Of a stretch of DNA of 64,000 nucleotides, positions 29,454 to 42,643 are shown one piece after another (position 1 is the first letter of the stretch; the number at the start of each line of letters is the position of its first letter). This DNA comes from Selaginella moellendorffii (taxonomy: Eukaryota > Streptophyta > Lycopodiopsida > Selaginellales > Selaginellaceae), in NCBI RefSeq assembly GCF_000143415.4, contig NW_003314270.1, forward strand, positions 2,563,949 to 2,627,948. The letters run 5' to 3'. The position numbers and the translations under genes were made by a program. The notes beneath the pieces are model-generated. The model saw only the letters and a program-made list of their open reading frames with translations. It ran no database searches and was not told the DNA's origin.

Positions 29454-32230
29454 ATGGTAAGGTGCTGTTTAGTGCTAATGCTCGTCTTGTGGATTTGCTC
29501 AATGGGAAACAGCCAAGAAGAGCGCTATAAATCGAGCTACGATGAAGCCCAAATGAGGTGCCCATTCTCCTCGTCATTCTCCGGAGATGAAGATGGATCA
29601 GATCTGAAGAAGGACGAGCTCAGCGTCCAAATGGGCGACTGGTTCCAGGAGCCCAATGCGAAATCCTTGCTGCTTCCTGGTTTGACTGCGAATACAACTC
29701 GCCCCGTGCAGCTCGCCTCCTTCTGGATCACGCACGTCAGTCTCCGGAGCAAGACAGACATTGTCAAGATCAGCGCGGTTTTGCAGCTCGCGATCTCTGT
29801 CGAAAGGATCATCGGCTACTTCACGAGTGCATCCGAGAGCTTCGAATCGTCCCCGGATTTCTCATCACTGATGGTGCTCCTGGAAGGGATCTACTTTGAG
29901 ACACAGCAGAACGACCGCGGTGTTTGCATGGTCGGATGTACGGTTCTCATCAACGGGGCAAGGATCTGCGATCTCTACCTGGAGCTCCATTTCCCTCGGA
30001 GGTTTTCGCTCAAATCTAGGGAAGTCAACGGCTTTCTGACCAGCAAATCTGGGGCGTTTGACACTGTAGTGCTTGCGCTTCAGCTCGGAGGGGACACCAA
30101 GTACGAGTTTGACAATGGAAATCTCGTCAAGCCGGCATGCGATGCATCCATGGCCATGCAGCAGATGCCCCCACAGGGCATCCGGGTTTACAGAAAATCA
30201 GGTTGCGTGGAACTGGTGGGCATCTTCCAATATGAGTGGAGCCAGCTCTCAAGCTCAGGGCCGTTTTCCCTCGATGCCACTGCCATGCAAATCATGGACA
30301 TGCGCTGCATAGACACCCCGTCGGGAGCAAATGTGAGCGCCACCTTTCGAGCAGTTTCAGTGAGACTTGACAACCCCGATCTCTCCCGAGCTCGGACGGG
30401 ACTGAGGAATGCATTCGTCTTTGTTGCTGAAGGAGTGTACAAATCTTCTACTGGCGAGATTTGCATGCTTGGCTGCCGGAACAGAGAACCTAGCTCTCCA
30501 TCACTCAGCTGCGATGTCCGAGTGTCGATTTTCGTGGCACTCTCTCTCCATCAGCCAGAGATACATCTTCTTTGGAAAACTGACGAGCTTTGGTGGGGGT
30601 AATTTGTTTCGCCCCACAAAGTTTGTTCGCGTCGCACAGTTGGGCAGGCTGCCATCAGAGATTCCCAAGTTGATGAGCTATACGTATTCGAGAGCTCGAG
30701 AAGGAGAGGAGATGGCGAGATTGGAGATAAGTCTGTTGGATCAGGTGAAGCAGTCGATGCTCAAGTTCCTAAAGCCGAGCAAAACGTACTCAATCCAACA
30801 GCTGGGACAGGACTTGTCCTTCTCTTCACTGATCATCCAGAAGAACAGCAGCAGAAGCAGTATCCAAGCTTCTCCAAAGTTTTTGGACATCCAGGTTCTT
30901 GCCATTGAAGACGATCTCATCTATTATTCTGGCGAAGTCTCCAGCAAAGAGTTTGATCTTCGAGACGCAAGAACTCTGCGAGTTGCTGTGGAGCTCACAC
31001 TGACCAATGTTGCTCAGGCATCAGCCGAAGGAGTTTACGTTCCTGGCACGGGACGAATCTATCTCGTTGGCTGCCTCAAGAGAAAAACTCTCGCAAACTG
31101 TGTGATCGATATCGATTCCCAGCCTGACTGTAGCGTGAGCGTCGTGATCCAGTACCCTCCTTACAACACGCAGTGGCTCGTCAGTCCGACTGTCCGCGCC
31201 AAGATCACCAGCACTCGCCCGAGTTCCGACCCGAGCTTCTTTACTCCAATCCATGCTGAGACGTTTCCAATGCCCTACATATACCAATACCGGCAACTGA
31301 AGCTCCCATCGGTTCTGTCCAAGAAGACGCTTGAAGCCGTCTTGAGCGCCATTACCCTCAGCCTGATGCTGCTTTGCATCATCTTGCAGCTGATCCACGT
31401 CAGGAAATCTGGATCCGCCGGGGCCGTGCCTTTCATCTCGCTGGTGATGCTCGGCGTCCAGGCGTTTGGATACTCGATCCCGCTCATCACCGAGAGGTGA
31501 GGCCTTGTTTGTAAGACACACTAGCCGTAAACCGCGATTCTCGACGATCAACGAGCAAGCCACGGAGGTTACCCAGAAGGTACTCTACCTCGTCAAGTTC
31601 CTCTCGCTCGCGGCGTTCCTTCTCGTGCTCTGGCTGTTCTTCAAGGTGGTGCGCTACCGCACCCGACTCGCCAAGTTCCCACGCGATCGCAATCGACGCC
31701 GCGTTCCCAGCGACGTGAGAACCGCCAAGATCTTTGTGCTCGTCCATTCTCCCGGCCTTCTCACGGTCCTCGCCTTCCAGAGCTTGTCCAGTGAGATGCT
31801 GGTGGCATTGGACGGGACACTCTACAAACCCAAGATGAAGTGGATCCGGGAGCTCAAAGAGTATGCCGGGTTCGTGGGGGATTTGTTCCTGCTGCCACAA
31901 GTGATCGAAGTTTCCGGGTGGGATCAGATCAAGGGGAACCCACTGGCACGAGCTTACTACATGGGAATGACGGCGTTGCGCTTGCTTCCTCACGTCTACA
32001 ACGCGATCACTATTCCACTGCCCGATGCATATGAGTTTCTGGTGTTTACAAAGCCGAGGACTGGGGACTGGCTAATTTCTGCGATGGCTTTGCTCCTGGC
32101 GGCGACGGTCTATGCACAGCAGCAGTGGTCGGGGAATGGATCTTACGAGACGCTGCTATCGACAGAGAAATTTGAGGCTGAGCATTGCTCTAGAAGATGG
32201 AAGATCGAGTCAACAGTAACCAAATTTTAA
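29454..32230 (+). pseudogene. DUF2921 tandem copy with two frameshifts
   Basis: This copy is collinear with the upstream DUF2921 gene over its whole length, from a signal peptide (MVRCCLVLMLVLWICSMG) to the last membrane helices (LLLAATVYAQQQWSGNG). Shared blocks include GIYFETQQNDRGVCMVGC, GVYVPGTGRIYLVGC, LEAVLSAITLSLMLLCIILQ and ARAYYMGMTALRLLPHVYN. Two breaks are visible. A CT-run near 30540-30549 appears to have lost one dinucleotide, changing frame inside the block that reads SLSIAQRDVLFGKM in the first copy. A second shift near 31490-31498, after AFGYSIPLIT, brings a TGA at 31498-31500. Similarity elsewhere is high, so the duplication is recent, or the breaks are sequencing errors. Confidence 0.8.
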
Positions 32231-32304
32231 TAAAGGCATTAAAGATCAGTCAAAGCTAATCAAATAGTCAACACAATATAATTAAGATAGCAAAATTTAA
32301 TATA

Positions 32305-32378
32305 TGGCTTCGTCCAGGTTCGAACTGGAGACCTTCAGTGTGTTAGACTGACGTGATGACCAACTACACCACGAAACC
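32305..32378 (-). tRNA. tRNA-Val (AAC)
   Basis: Read on the minus strand, acceptor GGTTTCG pairs with CGAAGCC (one T-G pair), discriminator A. The D arm contains TGTAGTTGGTCATCA, the anticodon loop TCTAACACA gives anticodon AAC, and the T arm is TCCAGTTCGAACCTGGA. 74 nt, no intron. Confidence 0.95.
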
Positions 32379-32504
32379 ACTTGTGGTATGAACTTGCTAA
32401 TTGTTTCTACATATTGGATAGAGAAGAACTGTGGATAAAGATCTTGGAGGTGGAAGACGCGCCACGATCCTCTGTTCTAGGGTTTAGGGCGAGGGAGGAA
32501 TGCC

Positions 32505-35348
32505 ATGGCGCTGACAGCTCTTGCCTCGGCGCATCTCCTGTCGGTAAGCGAGAAATGCGAGAGGAAATGCGCGTGAGAGCTTGTGGTGTCCATCCAGATT
32601 GGCTCGACTTCGCGCTCGGGACTGCTCCGGAGGGACGGCATTGACGATTCTTTCGATGGACATTGCGCGCTTTCCCAGACGGGGATCAGAAGAGCGAGGT
32701 TCTTTTCAGTATCTGTTCGTATTTCGATGCTCTCATAGCCGATTGCATTGGATTCCAGGCAGAGCTTTGGAGAGGCCGATAGAAAGCCAAGGGATGTGAG
32801 AATTCGAGCTCAAGCATTGTCGGATGCAGCACAAAAATCGGAATATGTGAGTAGTAGAAGATTTCCTCCTTGCTCGATCTTATATTTCTTCCTTCCAGCG
32901 TAATATCGCGCAAATCAATGAAGCTATTAGGAAGGCTGAATCGGTGCCAGCAGCGCTTAAGATCCTGGAAGAAACCAAGGCCGCCGGAGTGCACACTCCA
33001 AATGAAGGTACACACTTTTATTGTCCGAGCTGAAGATTAATTTTTTTTTCCGGGTGGCAGCAACATATGCATCGCTCATGCTAGCTTGTAGAAAGCTTGG
33101 CCAAGGAGAACGCGCACTTACCATCTACGAGGTACTTACTGTTCCTCGTGACTCACAAATATGAAGAAAATTATTTCAGGCCATGAAGCAGACCAAGGAA
33201 CCAATAAGTATTCGAACTTACAACACTCTGATCTCTTGCTGCCAACAAGCTCTTCGTATGGATGATGCGTTCCGGGTGAAGGTAGATATCCGTTGGTTGT
33301 AGTTCATGCGTAAAGTATTGATCTGATATTTCAGAAAGAGCTCGAAGAAGCGGGAGTGAAACCAGATGTGGTGACGTACACTAGCCTTATTGACACTGTC
33401 ATAAGGTCCACCCGCATTCCCCCAGCTCAAAGGTAGTCTTCTATACTTCTGGCGCTGGCAGATTTTGTGACAAAAGCATTGTAGAAACTTGCAGGCTCGA
33501 GAAAGCTTTACAGCTATACAAGGAAATGCAAACTCTTTCCATAACGCCTGACAGCAAAACCTACAATACCCTTATACAAGCTGCTGGCGAGGCAAAGGCG
33601 ACAGAAAAAGCACTTGTAAGATATTTGCGGTTGATTTTTTGGTTTGAGCGCTTGCGTATTTCTGTGTGCAGGAATTGTATCAGTCGCTTACGAAGGTTGG
33701 TCTTTCGGCCAATTCGTTCACATTCGATCTTCTGTTGAAGTGCCTCGGAAGTGGTGGAAGGCTCAAGGTAGCTTTACAAGTTTACAACGAAGCCCGAGCA
33801 GCAGGAATTACACTTTATACGAGCACCTACAACTTTTTGATTGGAGCCTGCGCAACAGCTCCGCAGCCTAATGTAGGCCTTTTGCTGCGAGAGAACTTTA
33901 ACGCTGGTTAACAAACTGCTTGCGCAGGCTGAGAGAGCATGGGCCTTCTACGAGGAAATGAAGAGCAAGAATCTGAAGGTCAATGCATTAACATTTATCA
34001 ACCTTATCAGCGCTTCTAGCAAGGTAATTCCTATGGGAGCTTTGTTTTTTTGTTGTATGATTATACGATTTTGTGCAGGCTGCGGACAATGCAGGCGTCA
34101 TGAAAGCTTTTCAGTTGATGAAAGAGCTTGATTATACAAAATCTATCACAACTACAACATACAATCAAATTCTCGAGTCTGCAAGTATAGCGAACACCTT
34201 GGAAGACGCTCTAAAGATCTACTACGAGATGAAGAAAGCTGGGTACAAGCCAAATGTTTCTACCTACAGCAGTTTAATTTCGGCTTGCATTCGCAACAAA
34301 GACTTCAAGCAAGCTCAAACGTTGGAAGAAGAGGAGTTTAAGAACGTCGACGTGTCGCTAAATCAGTCCGTCTTACACAGCCTGATCAGAGCCTACGGTG
34401 ATGCTGACAAATGGGAAGATTCAGTGAGAATTTTTCGAGATATGATAAAGAAGGTAATGGGGGTTATCCTTTTGCTTCTTTTTTTTGTATTTGACAGTAA
34501 ATTTTTTTTTTTTCAGGGAATGCCACTGACTGAGGAATCGTTTGCAAGTGTATTTGAGGCTTGCTTTGGGCGCGAACAAATCAGTGCGATGGTAGCATCA
34601 GAAAACAAAAAGTTCGGCATTACACCACGTACGTTCTTTCTGTCTTCTCGTGAAAATTTCGCTTCTCTACTTCTTTGGCTGCAGGAATCGAAGCTGGAAT
34701 ACAGTTGTACGAAGAGTTTGCTTTGAAGAAGCAGTTCACGAACTTTAGCAGCACAAATCTATCCAGGTAGAGACGATATCTTGTTTCACTACATCCCCTG
34801 ACTTGCTGTTTAGGTGTGACGTGAAAACAATGAGCCTCCCAGGAACCATCTTTGCGGTACTCGCCTGGTTGAAAGCCGTCCGAGCGAATCCACCCGCCGC
34901 AGATTTAATTGTTGTGACGGGAACCATCAACGAGGTAAAACATCACCAGCTCTTTGTCATGAGAAACATACATTTTCTGCAGCTCGATAACACCCCTGGG
35001 AAGCCGAAGTATCCAAAGCGCCACACGCTTGCCATGAGAACTATGCGTGCGCTACGATTGCCAGTGATGCGTCTCAACACGCTTGCTATGCTGACGCTCA
35101 CAACAAACAACGACGCCGTGCAAAGATGGGTGAGAAATGCCGATCCATTCTCAGCGTCAGAAGGAACAGCAGCGGTGGAAGAAGGTGATCCAGCAAATGG
35201 TTCGGAAGAAGCCGAGGAGGAAGGAAAAATTACTCAAGAAACTGTGGGAGAAGGAGAAGCGAATGAAGAAACTACGCCAACAACAACAAATGGTGAAACT
35301 GAGAGTGATGTCGCTGATGATGGAGCAGTGATCATAGTCGAGGCATAG
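32505..35348 (+). CDS. Intron-rich P-class PPR protein, probably plastid
   Basis: Unlike the other PPR genes here, this one has about a dozen short exons. It starts MALTALASAHLLS, and the next exons read IGSTSRSGLLRRDG and SFGEADRKPRDVRIRAQAL, a Ser/Arg-rich targeting region. The PPR part includes RNIAQINEAIRKAESVPAAL, PISIRTYNTLISCCQQALRM, KPDVVTYTSLIDTVIRST, TYNTLIQAAGEAKATEKAL and KPNVSTYSSLISACIRNKDF. After the repeats comes a conserved-looking C-terminal block (KTMSLPGTIFAVLAWLKAV, LIVVTG, RTMRALRLPVMRLN, DAVQRWVRNADPF) and an acidic tail ending at TAG 35346. The architecture resembles the MRL1/At5g02830 group of chloroplast RNA-stabilising proteins, but I cannot assign a specific orthologue. 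Confidence 0.8.
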
Positions 35349-35464
35349 GTTCTTTCGTTTCTCTTTTTTTTTGTTCACACAGGGTGCTCGCAGCGCCCGA
35401 ATCAAAATTGAAGTGGTGTTCTCGTGATTTTGCGGCCTAATCGCCAACGGCCTTTCAGCTGAAG

Positions 35465-37837
35465 TTAATGGAGCTCGTAGAAGAGTAGCGTCGCTCTCGC
35501 CTCTAGCACTTCTTCCTCCGAGACTTTGACGACATCAGCATCGGATATCGCAAACCACATGGTCTCTTCTCGCGCGATTTTCACATCGCCCTGTTTCGTC
35601 TCCTCCCCCGCTTCACGTTTTTCCGGAGTGATGTCTGTGAATTTCGATCGTTGCCCGTCCAGCATCTCGATTTGATGGCGAGGAACCTTCACCTTGCGGT
35701 AGACGGTGTAGTGACCGGACATTGGGCTGCCCTGGTGAACCACGACAGAGATGAGATCATATAGCCTCTTCACGCCTTTATGTCGTTCTGTAAGAATCTA
35801 TCGCTTTTAGAACTCAAAAAAAAGAAAGAAAGTATAACTGCAACCTTCAGTTTTGGAGGCCACAACTGGATTTGGATCCTGGCTATCCACTTCGAGCTTT
35901 GCCTTTGCCTCGTCATGCTTCTACGAAACAAGCGTGTCAGTAAAGAAAATCACCACCACAACCAAAATCACTCACGTCTTCCACAATCCGATTGCAGGGA
36001 CTGCCTTGTCCCAGCTCCTCGGCTCCTCCGATACACCTGGCGTTGGCGTCGAAGTCGCCGTGAATGGACTTCAGACCTGTGGAACCCAATGCTCTTAAAA
36101 CGGGTAGCATTGCCGTTTTAAACACTCTCGGATCGATCTCAGCGCTATCTTTCCTCGTCGGAGTTTGTTTCGAAGCGATCGTAAAAGGCGACAAGTCCAG
36201 CGTCGTAGAAAACGAGATATGGTCCTACACACAGAGTCGAATAAGAGAGCTGCTGCGTGCACAGAGATAAGTTACCAAAAGCTTCTCAAGATGGCCAGAA
36301 GCATTTACAATGACTCGTTGCAGATGCAAACACAAAACCTGCAACAAGGTCCTTTTTAGTTCAAACCTTCATATAAACATGTTTAGTACCTCGGGACAAC
36401 GACCGATTTGTAAGCTCTTGTATGCATCGCCTTGTATTTTAATCCACAGTCCGTCTCTTTCCTTGACAAGCGTCTCACAGACGCAGTCGTCATAATCGCA
36501 GCTATGAAGCGTCTTCAAAAGGTCCTGATGAAAGCAGAAAACATCACAGAAGAACCTGTTGGTTCCTATCCAACACCATACCAAGCATTAAAAATGTGAG
36601 CTGCAGGCACCTTGTTGTCTTCTGGCCTCCGAGATAAGAAGCAGGCAGCAGCAAGATGAGCACACCGACTGCACTTGAAATTCGAAACCCGCTCTAGCAT
36701 GGTGAACTGGTCAAGACAATCTTCTATGGTACATGCTTTCCTCTGTGGACGAAAACAAAAGCATGAGCTTGAAATCTAAATTGCGGGAATGACTCACAAT
36801 ATATCCGCCTGCAGACTGCGGAAGAGCAAGAGAAACGTCTGTGAAAAAATGAAACTGCATAGAACCCTGAAAGGTCATGGACAAAGTATCAGTAAAAGTA
36901 AAACACGTAGGAAAGCTCAAGATCACCTGGAAACCGCATTGTGAACATATGATGGAGCTTCCGTATGTGCCTTCCATAGGCCATCGAAGTTGCTGGCGCC
37001 AGTAGTTCAAGGCAAGCTTGCTCTGAAAATCATCAGTATGGATAAGGCTTTCCATCTGCCTTGACAACGCAGAAACATCTGCCAGGGACTGCAAAGTCGG
37101 CCTATACTCCTCAAAATTTTCCATTCGCTCGTGTTGAAGGGCTGCTGCAAGATATGACAATGCCTCGGCAGCGTCCTGAGAAAAACCTTTAAAGTCACAA
37201 CCATTCGAAAAGAAAAGAGAAAAAGGAGATCAAATACCTGTTGCATGCCAAGATCAAAGCTCCGAGCGTAATGCCCGAGTACACGCATGACCTGACGAGG
37301 ACTGACTATGCGGTGTCCGGGTGCCACTTCCCCAAGTTCTAGAACAAACATGTTCTCTTTTCCATAAACATCCAAAATTCTTTCTGCGTACCTTCTAGCA
37401 ATTCGCAAAGAGCCGATGAGAGAGGCATGGAAGGCTCCCGCTCATCACCCTCCAGGTTTTCATACGCTCTCAAATACGCAGCAAACTTCTGGGAGCTAGC
37501 AAGGGCCTGTAAGAAAAACGTGAACAATCCATCCATTTCTGGACAAAAGAAAGAAAATTCTCATCACCTGGAGGATCGCGTTCAAGAAGCAATTGTTCCC
37601 GGAATTTTGCAGCCCTGGGACCGTGAGCTCCCGCTGGTGAGCGCCATGGCTGCCCCGGATCCATTGCGGCAAAGCCCTCACCAACATCAGTGCGCCCATC
37701 AATCCGCCCCCTACAAGCGTGGCCAGCGCCGCGATTCCCCTGCGACCTTCCAGGGAGCTCAGGCAGCGCCATGGGATCGACTGGAGCGCCCGCAGCCGCG
37801 CTAAAACATCCAAAATCTCCGCTTCGGACCGTCCCAT
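35465..37837 (-). CDS. Ubiquitin-specific protease, UBP27-like, membrane-anchored
   Basis: A multi-exon gene from ATG 37837. The N-terminus contains one hydrophobic segment (IAALATLVGGGLMGALMLV) followed by the Cys box VPGLQNSGNNCFLNAILQAL, with the nucleophile Cys in GNNCFLN. Middle exons read RIVSPRQVMRVLGHYARSF, DAAEALSYLAAAL, GTYGSSIICSQCGFQ and FKCSRCAHLAAACFL, a zinc-ribbon-like Cys pattern. The last exon has the His box VVVHQGSPMSGHYTVYRKV and ends ATLLFYELH, TAA 35465-35467. Both Cys and His boxes are complete. The membrane anchor before the catalytic domain is the layout of plant UBP27 and animal USP30, which sit on the mitochondrial outer membrane and remove ubiquitin there. An active enzyme is expected. 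Confidence 0.87.
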
Positions 37838-39231
37838 CACCAATAAACCCTAATTTCGATATCCTTCTTAAATATTACCTAGTCATTATTTTGATATTGT
37901 ACCTTTTTGGTTTGACTTATAAGAAATATACCTAGAATATCTAGTTATATTCTGGGATATGACAAATAGTGTTTAGTTCTTGGTAAACTCCTCCCTCAAT
38001 CATCAAGTGCTCAACTCCAGAGCATTGATACAAATGGTTTTAATCCATCCACTCTCCTAGTGGATCATTGGCTTTTAGAAACCAGAGAAATAGATTTGAA
38101 ACACAGGTTCTTTCCTTGCTGTTTGATTTTTATGTGCCTTGTGTTTTAACTCTTTTTTAAGATATAAACATTTAGAGATCCCTTCTAGAATACCATTGGA
38201 ATCCACCTTCACCTCATCAGAGTGCAGAGCTTCATTGTGGTGCCAGTAGTGTTTGTGAATGTGGATATGTGCATGGGATTGCAACCAATCACATTTAAAG
38301 TTCTTTCCAAGCAACCACAGGTACATATCTTTTTTCCTTTGTAGTGTGTGAGGAGGTATTAGCACCTCCATAGAATTTGTCAAGCAATATATCAACACTC
38401 TTGTAAATGGGATTTTTAATAGCATTGTCTACACTCACTAGAATTTGAGTTCTTTCCCATTGTCATCAATGATTATCTGTTGATTTAAAGTTGGCCTTGG
38501 ATGCACATTTCACAATTGACAAACAGCTAGAATATACAGGCTAGTAGATCATAGTCCTTTCTTTCTAGTTCCTTTCCTTTCCGTTTCTTAAAGCTGAGAA
38601 ACTTAATTGAATTACAGTAAACCAAGCTCATCCAAGAGTTTTTTCCTGAGTTGCAATGCTAAAGCCAAAGTTTTGCAAGTTTAGCTTCAAATGACACACT
38701 CAAATCAATGTTGTAATTTCAATTTGACATATTCATTGATTTCATAAGTGTAACTATAATTTGAGGAAATCCAAAGGTAAATAATGTTTGGTGTTCAGGA
38801 TTTCTTTTGTTGCATTGGATGGGAAATAAGCTCACTTTGGAAACAAGTAGACAAACTACATATAAACTTCGAAGTATCAATTATTTGTAGGTAAAAATAT
38901 AAAATCCATTAAAAAAAAATAACAATTTACAAAGTATATAAAATACAGATTCGAAGGATTTTTGCAAACCTTGCTGGCTGATATACTGTAAGCTCCAACA
39001 GACACGTGTTTAAAAGCTCTAGCAAGATTTATGTGGGACAGAGTGGAAGAGCATATTTTGCAAGGAAAGGATGTGATAGCGGAATGCTCAAAGAAAGATT
39101 GGCATAACAAGCTTGTGAAATTGAGGAAAAACTGTAAAGGTCTACTAGAATCACCACACTGATAAAAGCTGTGATCTAAATCTCTGTGACAAGGAGAAAG
39201 TTAACTGTAATTATCTAGATGAAAGCATTAG
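37838..39231. other. AT-rich intergenic stretch
   Basis: About 1.4 kb between the protease start and the Rab GGTase stop. A 116-codon minus-strand frame (38075-38425) has no recognisable features. No LTR or tRNA was found. Confidence 0.4.
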
Positions 39232-40648
39232 TTAACCAAAAATTCGTTTCACAACGTCCACTGGCAGAGCATAGACCGCATCTATCCGCTTCAATCCGGG
39301 GTAGTCCAAGAGCGATAACCCTGGACAAAACGGGTAAGAATCAATCGCAAAGCGAGAGAATTGTCAGCTTACCAGCAACTCCAAAGAAGGTGTGAAAAAC
39401 ATCCACTGCGTCGTTTGGCCTGTCCGAAATGCCGCCTTCTTCAGTGTCCTACACAAGGCTCACAACTATGTTAAGAGATGAAACGCCTCTACAGTGAGTG
39501 TACCTGGCAGTCGAGAATGAAAGTTTTGAGCTTTTCCTTGTCGATCCAGTCCACACGGCCGAGCGTCACTAGACTTGAAAGCACCCACCACGAGTAGCAG
39601 ACCTTTGACACGAATCGCCATTTTAGAGAGGACCAAAGAGATACGACTTACGTCGGGTTGCTTCTCGGGCCTGCCATTGAGACCACCGGATTTAACTTGG
39701 CGCTCGCAAAGCCACCAGCCGAGTAAATCCTTGTCAATGTGATGAAGCGCACCGGCAATAGCGAGAGCGCTAACGCAGCAAAAAACTGTATAATCGCGGA
39801 AAACATTAGCTAAGCCAAGAGCTTTCGAAAACAGTTTTCAGGCTTACTCTGTCCGGCGTGAGATTCCCCTCCGGGAATGCTACCAAAACCACCGTCGAAG
39901 TTCTTACAGCTCGCAATGTAGTCGACTGCTTTCTCGACGTTGATCACGTCCAAGCGCTTGAGAAGAGAAAGGCAGCACAACGCGCAATACGAGAATCTGG
40001 CACAACCAAAAAAAAGAAAAAAAAAACCACGGTGATATGAGAAAACCAAAAGCTTTTCTACTCAACCTCGTATCGATTTCCCCCCACTCGTCTCCAGCAA
40101 AAGATCCATCCTCCTGCTGAAGGCTCGCAATATCTTTCCTGGACGTTAAGAACATTGTTCAAGGAGAAAACAAGTCTGAAGAAAGAAAACTCTGGAGAAA
40201 AAGGATACAGGAAGCTGCTTTGTCCGAGTCCAAGAGCTCCATTCTATCGTAAATCGCTAGAATCTGGACGGCGCTTAGAGTATAGAGAATGTGAGGATCA
40301 TGGCCTATGTTTCCACTAAAACCACCTGAAATCAAAGAAAGAAAGAAAATCCAGCTTAGATCCAAGAGCAGAGCAAGAGCAAGAGGATTCCTCACCGCAA
40401 TCGTGCTTGCATTGTAAGAGCCAGCTTATAACTTTGGCATCGTCGACGTCTTCCCTACATCCCATCAAATCCAGCGCGGTCAACCCCCAATACGCTCCGT
40501 TCATCCGGAGGTGCTCCATCACCATTGAATCGAAATCCTTCTTCTGCGCGATCGAGGAGAGATCTATTCTTGATCTTTTGCGAGATTTCTTTCATACCTT
40601 CTCCAGCGATTTGATGAATTCCACATGCTTGTCCACTCGCAGCTCCAT
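39232..40648 (-). CDS. RGTB: Rab geranylgeranyltransferase (type II) beta subunit
   Basis: A multi-exon gene from ATG 40648 ([20 protein letters not shown]) to TAA 39232. The alpha-alpha barrel repeats of prenyltransferase beta subunits are clear: [95 protein letters not shown] and [20 protein letters not shown]. Zinc-ligand positions (Asp and Cys in PDVCYSWW, His in VFHTFFG) are present. With an alpha subunit and REP it attaches geranylgeranyl groups to C-terminal Cys residues of Rab GTPases in the cytosol. Introns are short and fit GT-AG. The gene looks intact. Confidence 0.92.
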
Positions 40649-40782
40649 CGTCGCCTATAAACCCTAAGTAGAAAAACTTGCATTTGTTGTATACTTTAAA
40701 CGTAGGAAAGAATATTCAAGAAGTACAAATCAGCATATTCTACAAAGCTTGTGTGCTTTGGCTTTGCAAAGTTTTATAGCTG

Positions 40783-42643
40783 CTACTCTTCTTCTTCGGC
40801 TTCTTCGAGCCACTGCACGAAAGGCTCCAAGCTCTTGGCAAAGATTTGCCTGCGACAAAAATCAAAGCTGTGAATCACGCATCCAATTCAAACGAACGAT
40901 ATATGACGAGAAAGAAGGAACAATGAATGCAAAATGAGCTAGTATGAAACGCTAAAGCTGCAAATAAAGTGAAACTCTGGCACTTACCGGCCCTTCGGAT
41001 TCGCTCCCTTGCGGAACCATGTCAAAATGGTATCCTCGGCCAGCACGTCCTGGTCGTAGAGAGCGCGCACCATCTCAGGAAAGAGCTTCATGAGCTTTGC
41101 GTCTTCGTAGCAGTGGACCTGTATTTTGTACATAAGCTCCATCTCCAGCTTTGCGGACGTGCAGACTTCGCCTAACAGCGAGCCCCATGTCTTCACCTGT
41201 GCATTAGAAATAAGAAGAGCGTTACTTCGCTTCTTACGACGTGAGAGAACTTAAAAACTAACCTGTCGCAGAGCGAGATTGACATTCTGCTGTTGATTCT
41301 TGCCTGACCACTGTACAGCATCCATTAGAGCATCCCACACCGTCCGCACAACGTCCACGTCGGGGAGGAGGGATTCCTTTCGACGACTCTTCACAGTCTC
41401 GATCACTTCACCCATGTCCGCATTCGCACTAATCTGATCGGCCAGCGAGGTTCTCAGCTCTTTTAGCTTCACGTCGAAAACTTTTTTGTCATGGTACTCA
41501 ACCAAAACACCCAGGCCTTCCTTCCTGCAATAAAGAAAAACTTGAAGATGCACAAGAGATAAAAATCATGAAAAGCGCCAACCTGAAGTGCTCGGCGAAT
41601 GCTTCGGGGGTTCGCTTCTGCATTGGGAACAACTCCACGAGACGATCCTCCATTTTCGCACGCTTCAGGAGCGATATGAGATCGTCAAGACTGTTCTCCA
41701 GAAGAAACTCTTTGAATGTCTCCGTACAAAACCCCAGTACAGTCCCCTTAGCCACGAGGCTGTCATTGAGAAGCGCCGCAAATACTGTTTCTGGTGGCAG
41801 GCCCGAGAGCTTCTGGGACAAAGCAAGGGTCGTGAAGATTGCCAGCTTCTTCCGGTCATCGGCATCAAAGAGTTCCTAACAAAAAGAAAAAAAGAGTTAA
41901 TACCGTCTCCCTGTAAACCAGAAAAACTAGCATACCAAAGATTGGAGCAGCCTGCGCATGACATTTTCGAGATTCTTGATCAGGAACGGACGTCGCCTTA
42001 TAATCTTCTGGATGTACAGAACGTAAGGCAGTATGCTAGGTCGAGTAGCTTCACAATTTAAAACAGCATAAGGCTGCCTCTCTCCGTCCTCGGGCTTCGT
42101 CGTCCCTGGTTGATTACGGCCACCGGTGAACACAACCTGGCAAACGAAAGAAAAAACAAGTTTGAGACTCCTAAACTCCACCGAGAAACTGCGACGTTCT
42201 TAAGCTTATCCATACCTCGAAGAAGGTGTCACCATAGCGTGAGAAATCAAGATCCGAGGCCTCGATACTCTTGGCAGTCAGCTCCTAGAAAAACCAGAGG
42301 AAAGAATAATTAAAAATCAAGATCACGCTCGCAAGGCATAATTCTCACCAGATCACCAGCATGATCCAAGTAGATCTGGACTATAGCATCCGCGAAAGAA
42401 GATGGGTCCAACGGAATTGCAATATTCCGTTTGCGGGTCTTAATCCGCGTGCCACTATACACGCCCAAATCATGAACAAACCAAACCAAACCAAAACCAA
42501 TGCAAGAATCTCAAAGCCCTTACCCGAGAGTGGGTCTCTCCTTGGTGCTGCAAAAGCACACAACACGAATTAGAACCAGATTCTGAGACCTAGACACTGG
42601 ATCCGGCAAGCAATTTGGCCCATAGGGTCGCATCTCACCTCAT
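40783..42643 (-). CDS. eIF5-mimic protein (5MP/BZW, W2 domain)
   Basis: A multi-exon gene from ATG 42643, where exon 1 encodes only Met and part of Ser before an intron. The product begins MSTKERPTLGGTRIKTRKRN and continues IAIPLDPSSFADAIVQIYLD, SRYGDTFFEVVFTGG and KIIRRRPFLIKNLENVMRRL, then ALSQKLSGLPPETVFAALLN and KRTPEAFAEHFR. The C-terminal W2 domain includes VRTVWDALMDAVQWSGKNQQ, LYDQDVLAEDTILTWFRKG and the acidic-aromatic end EPFVQWLEEAEEEE. 5MP proteins compete with eIF5 for eIF2 and eIF3 and tune start-codon selection. All blocks are present and no break is seen. Confidence 0.9.

Noticed and set aside
38075-38425. 116-codon minus-strand open frame
   Set aside because: Low-quality AT-rich region, starts in no clear context and has no domain.
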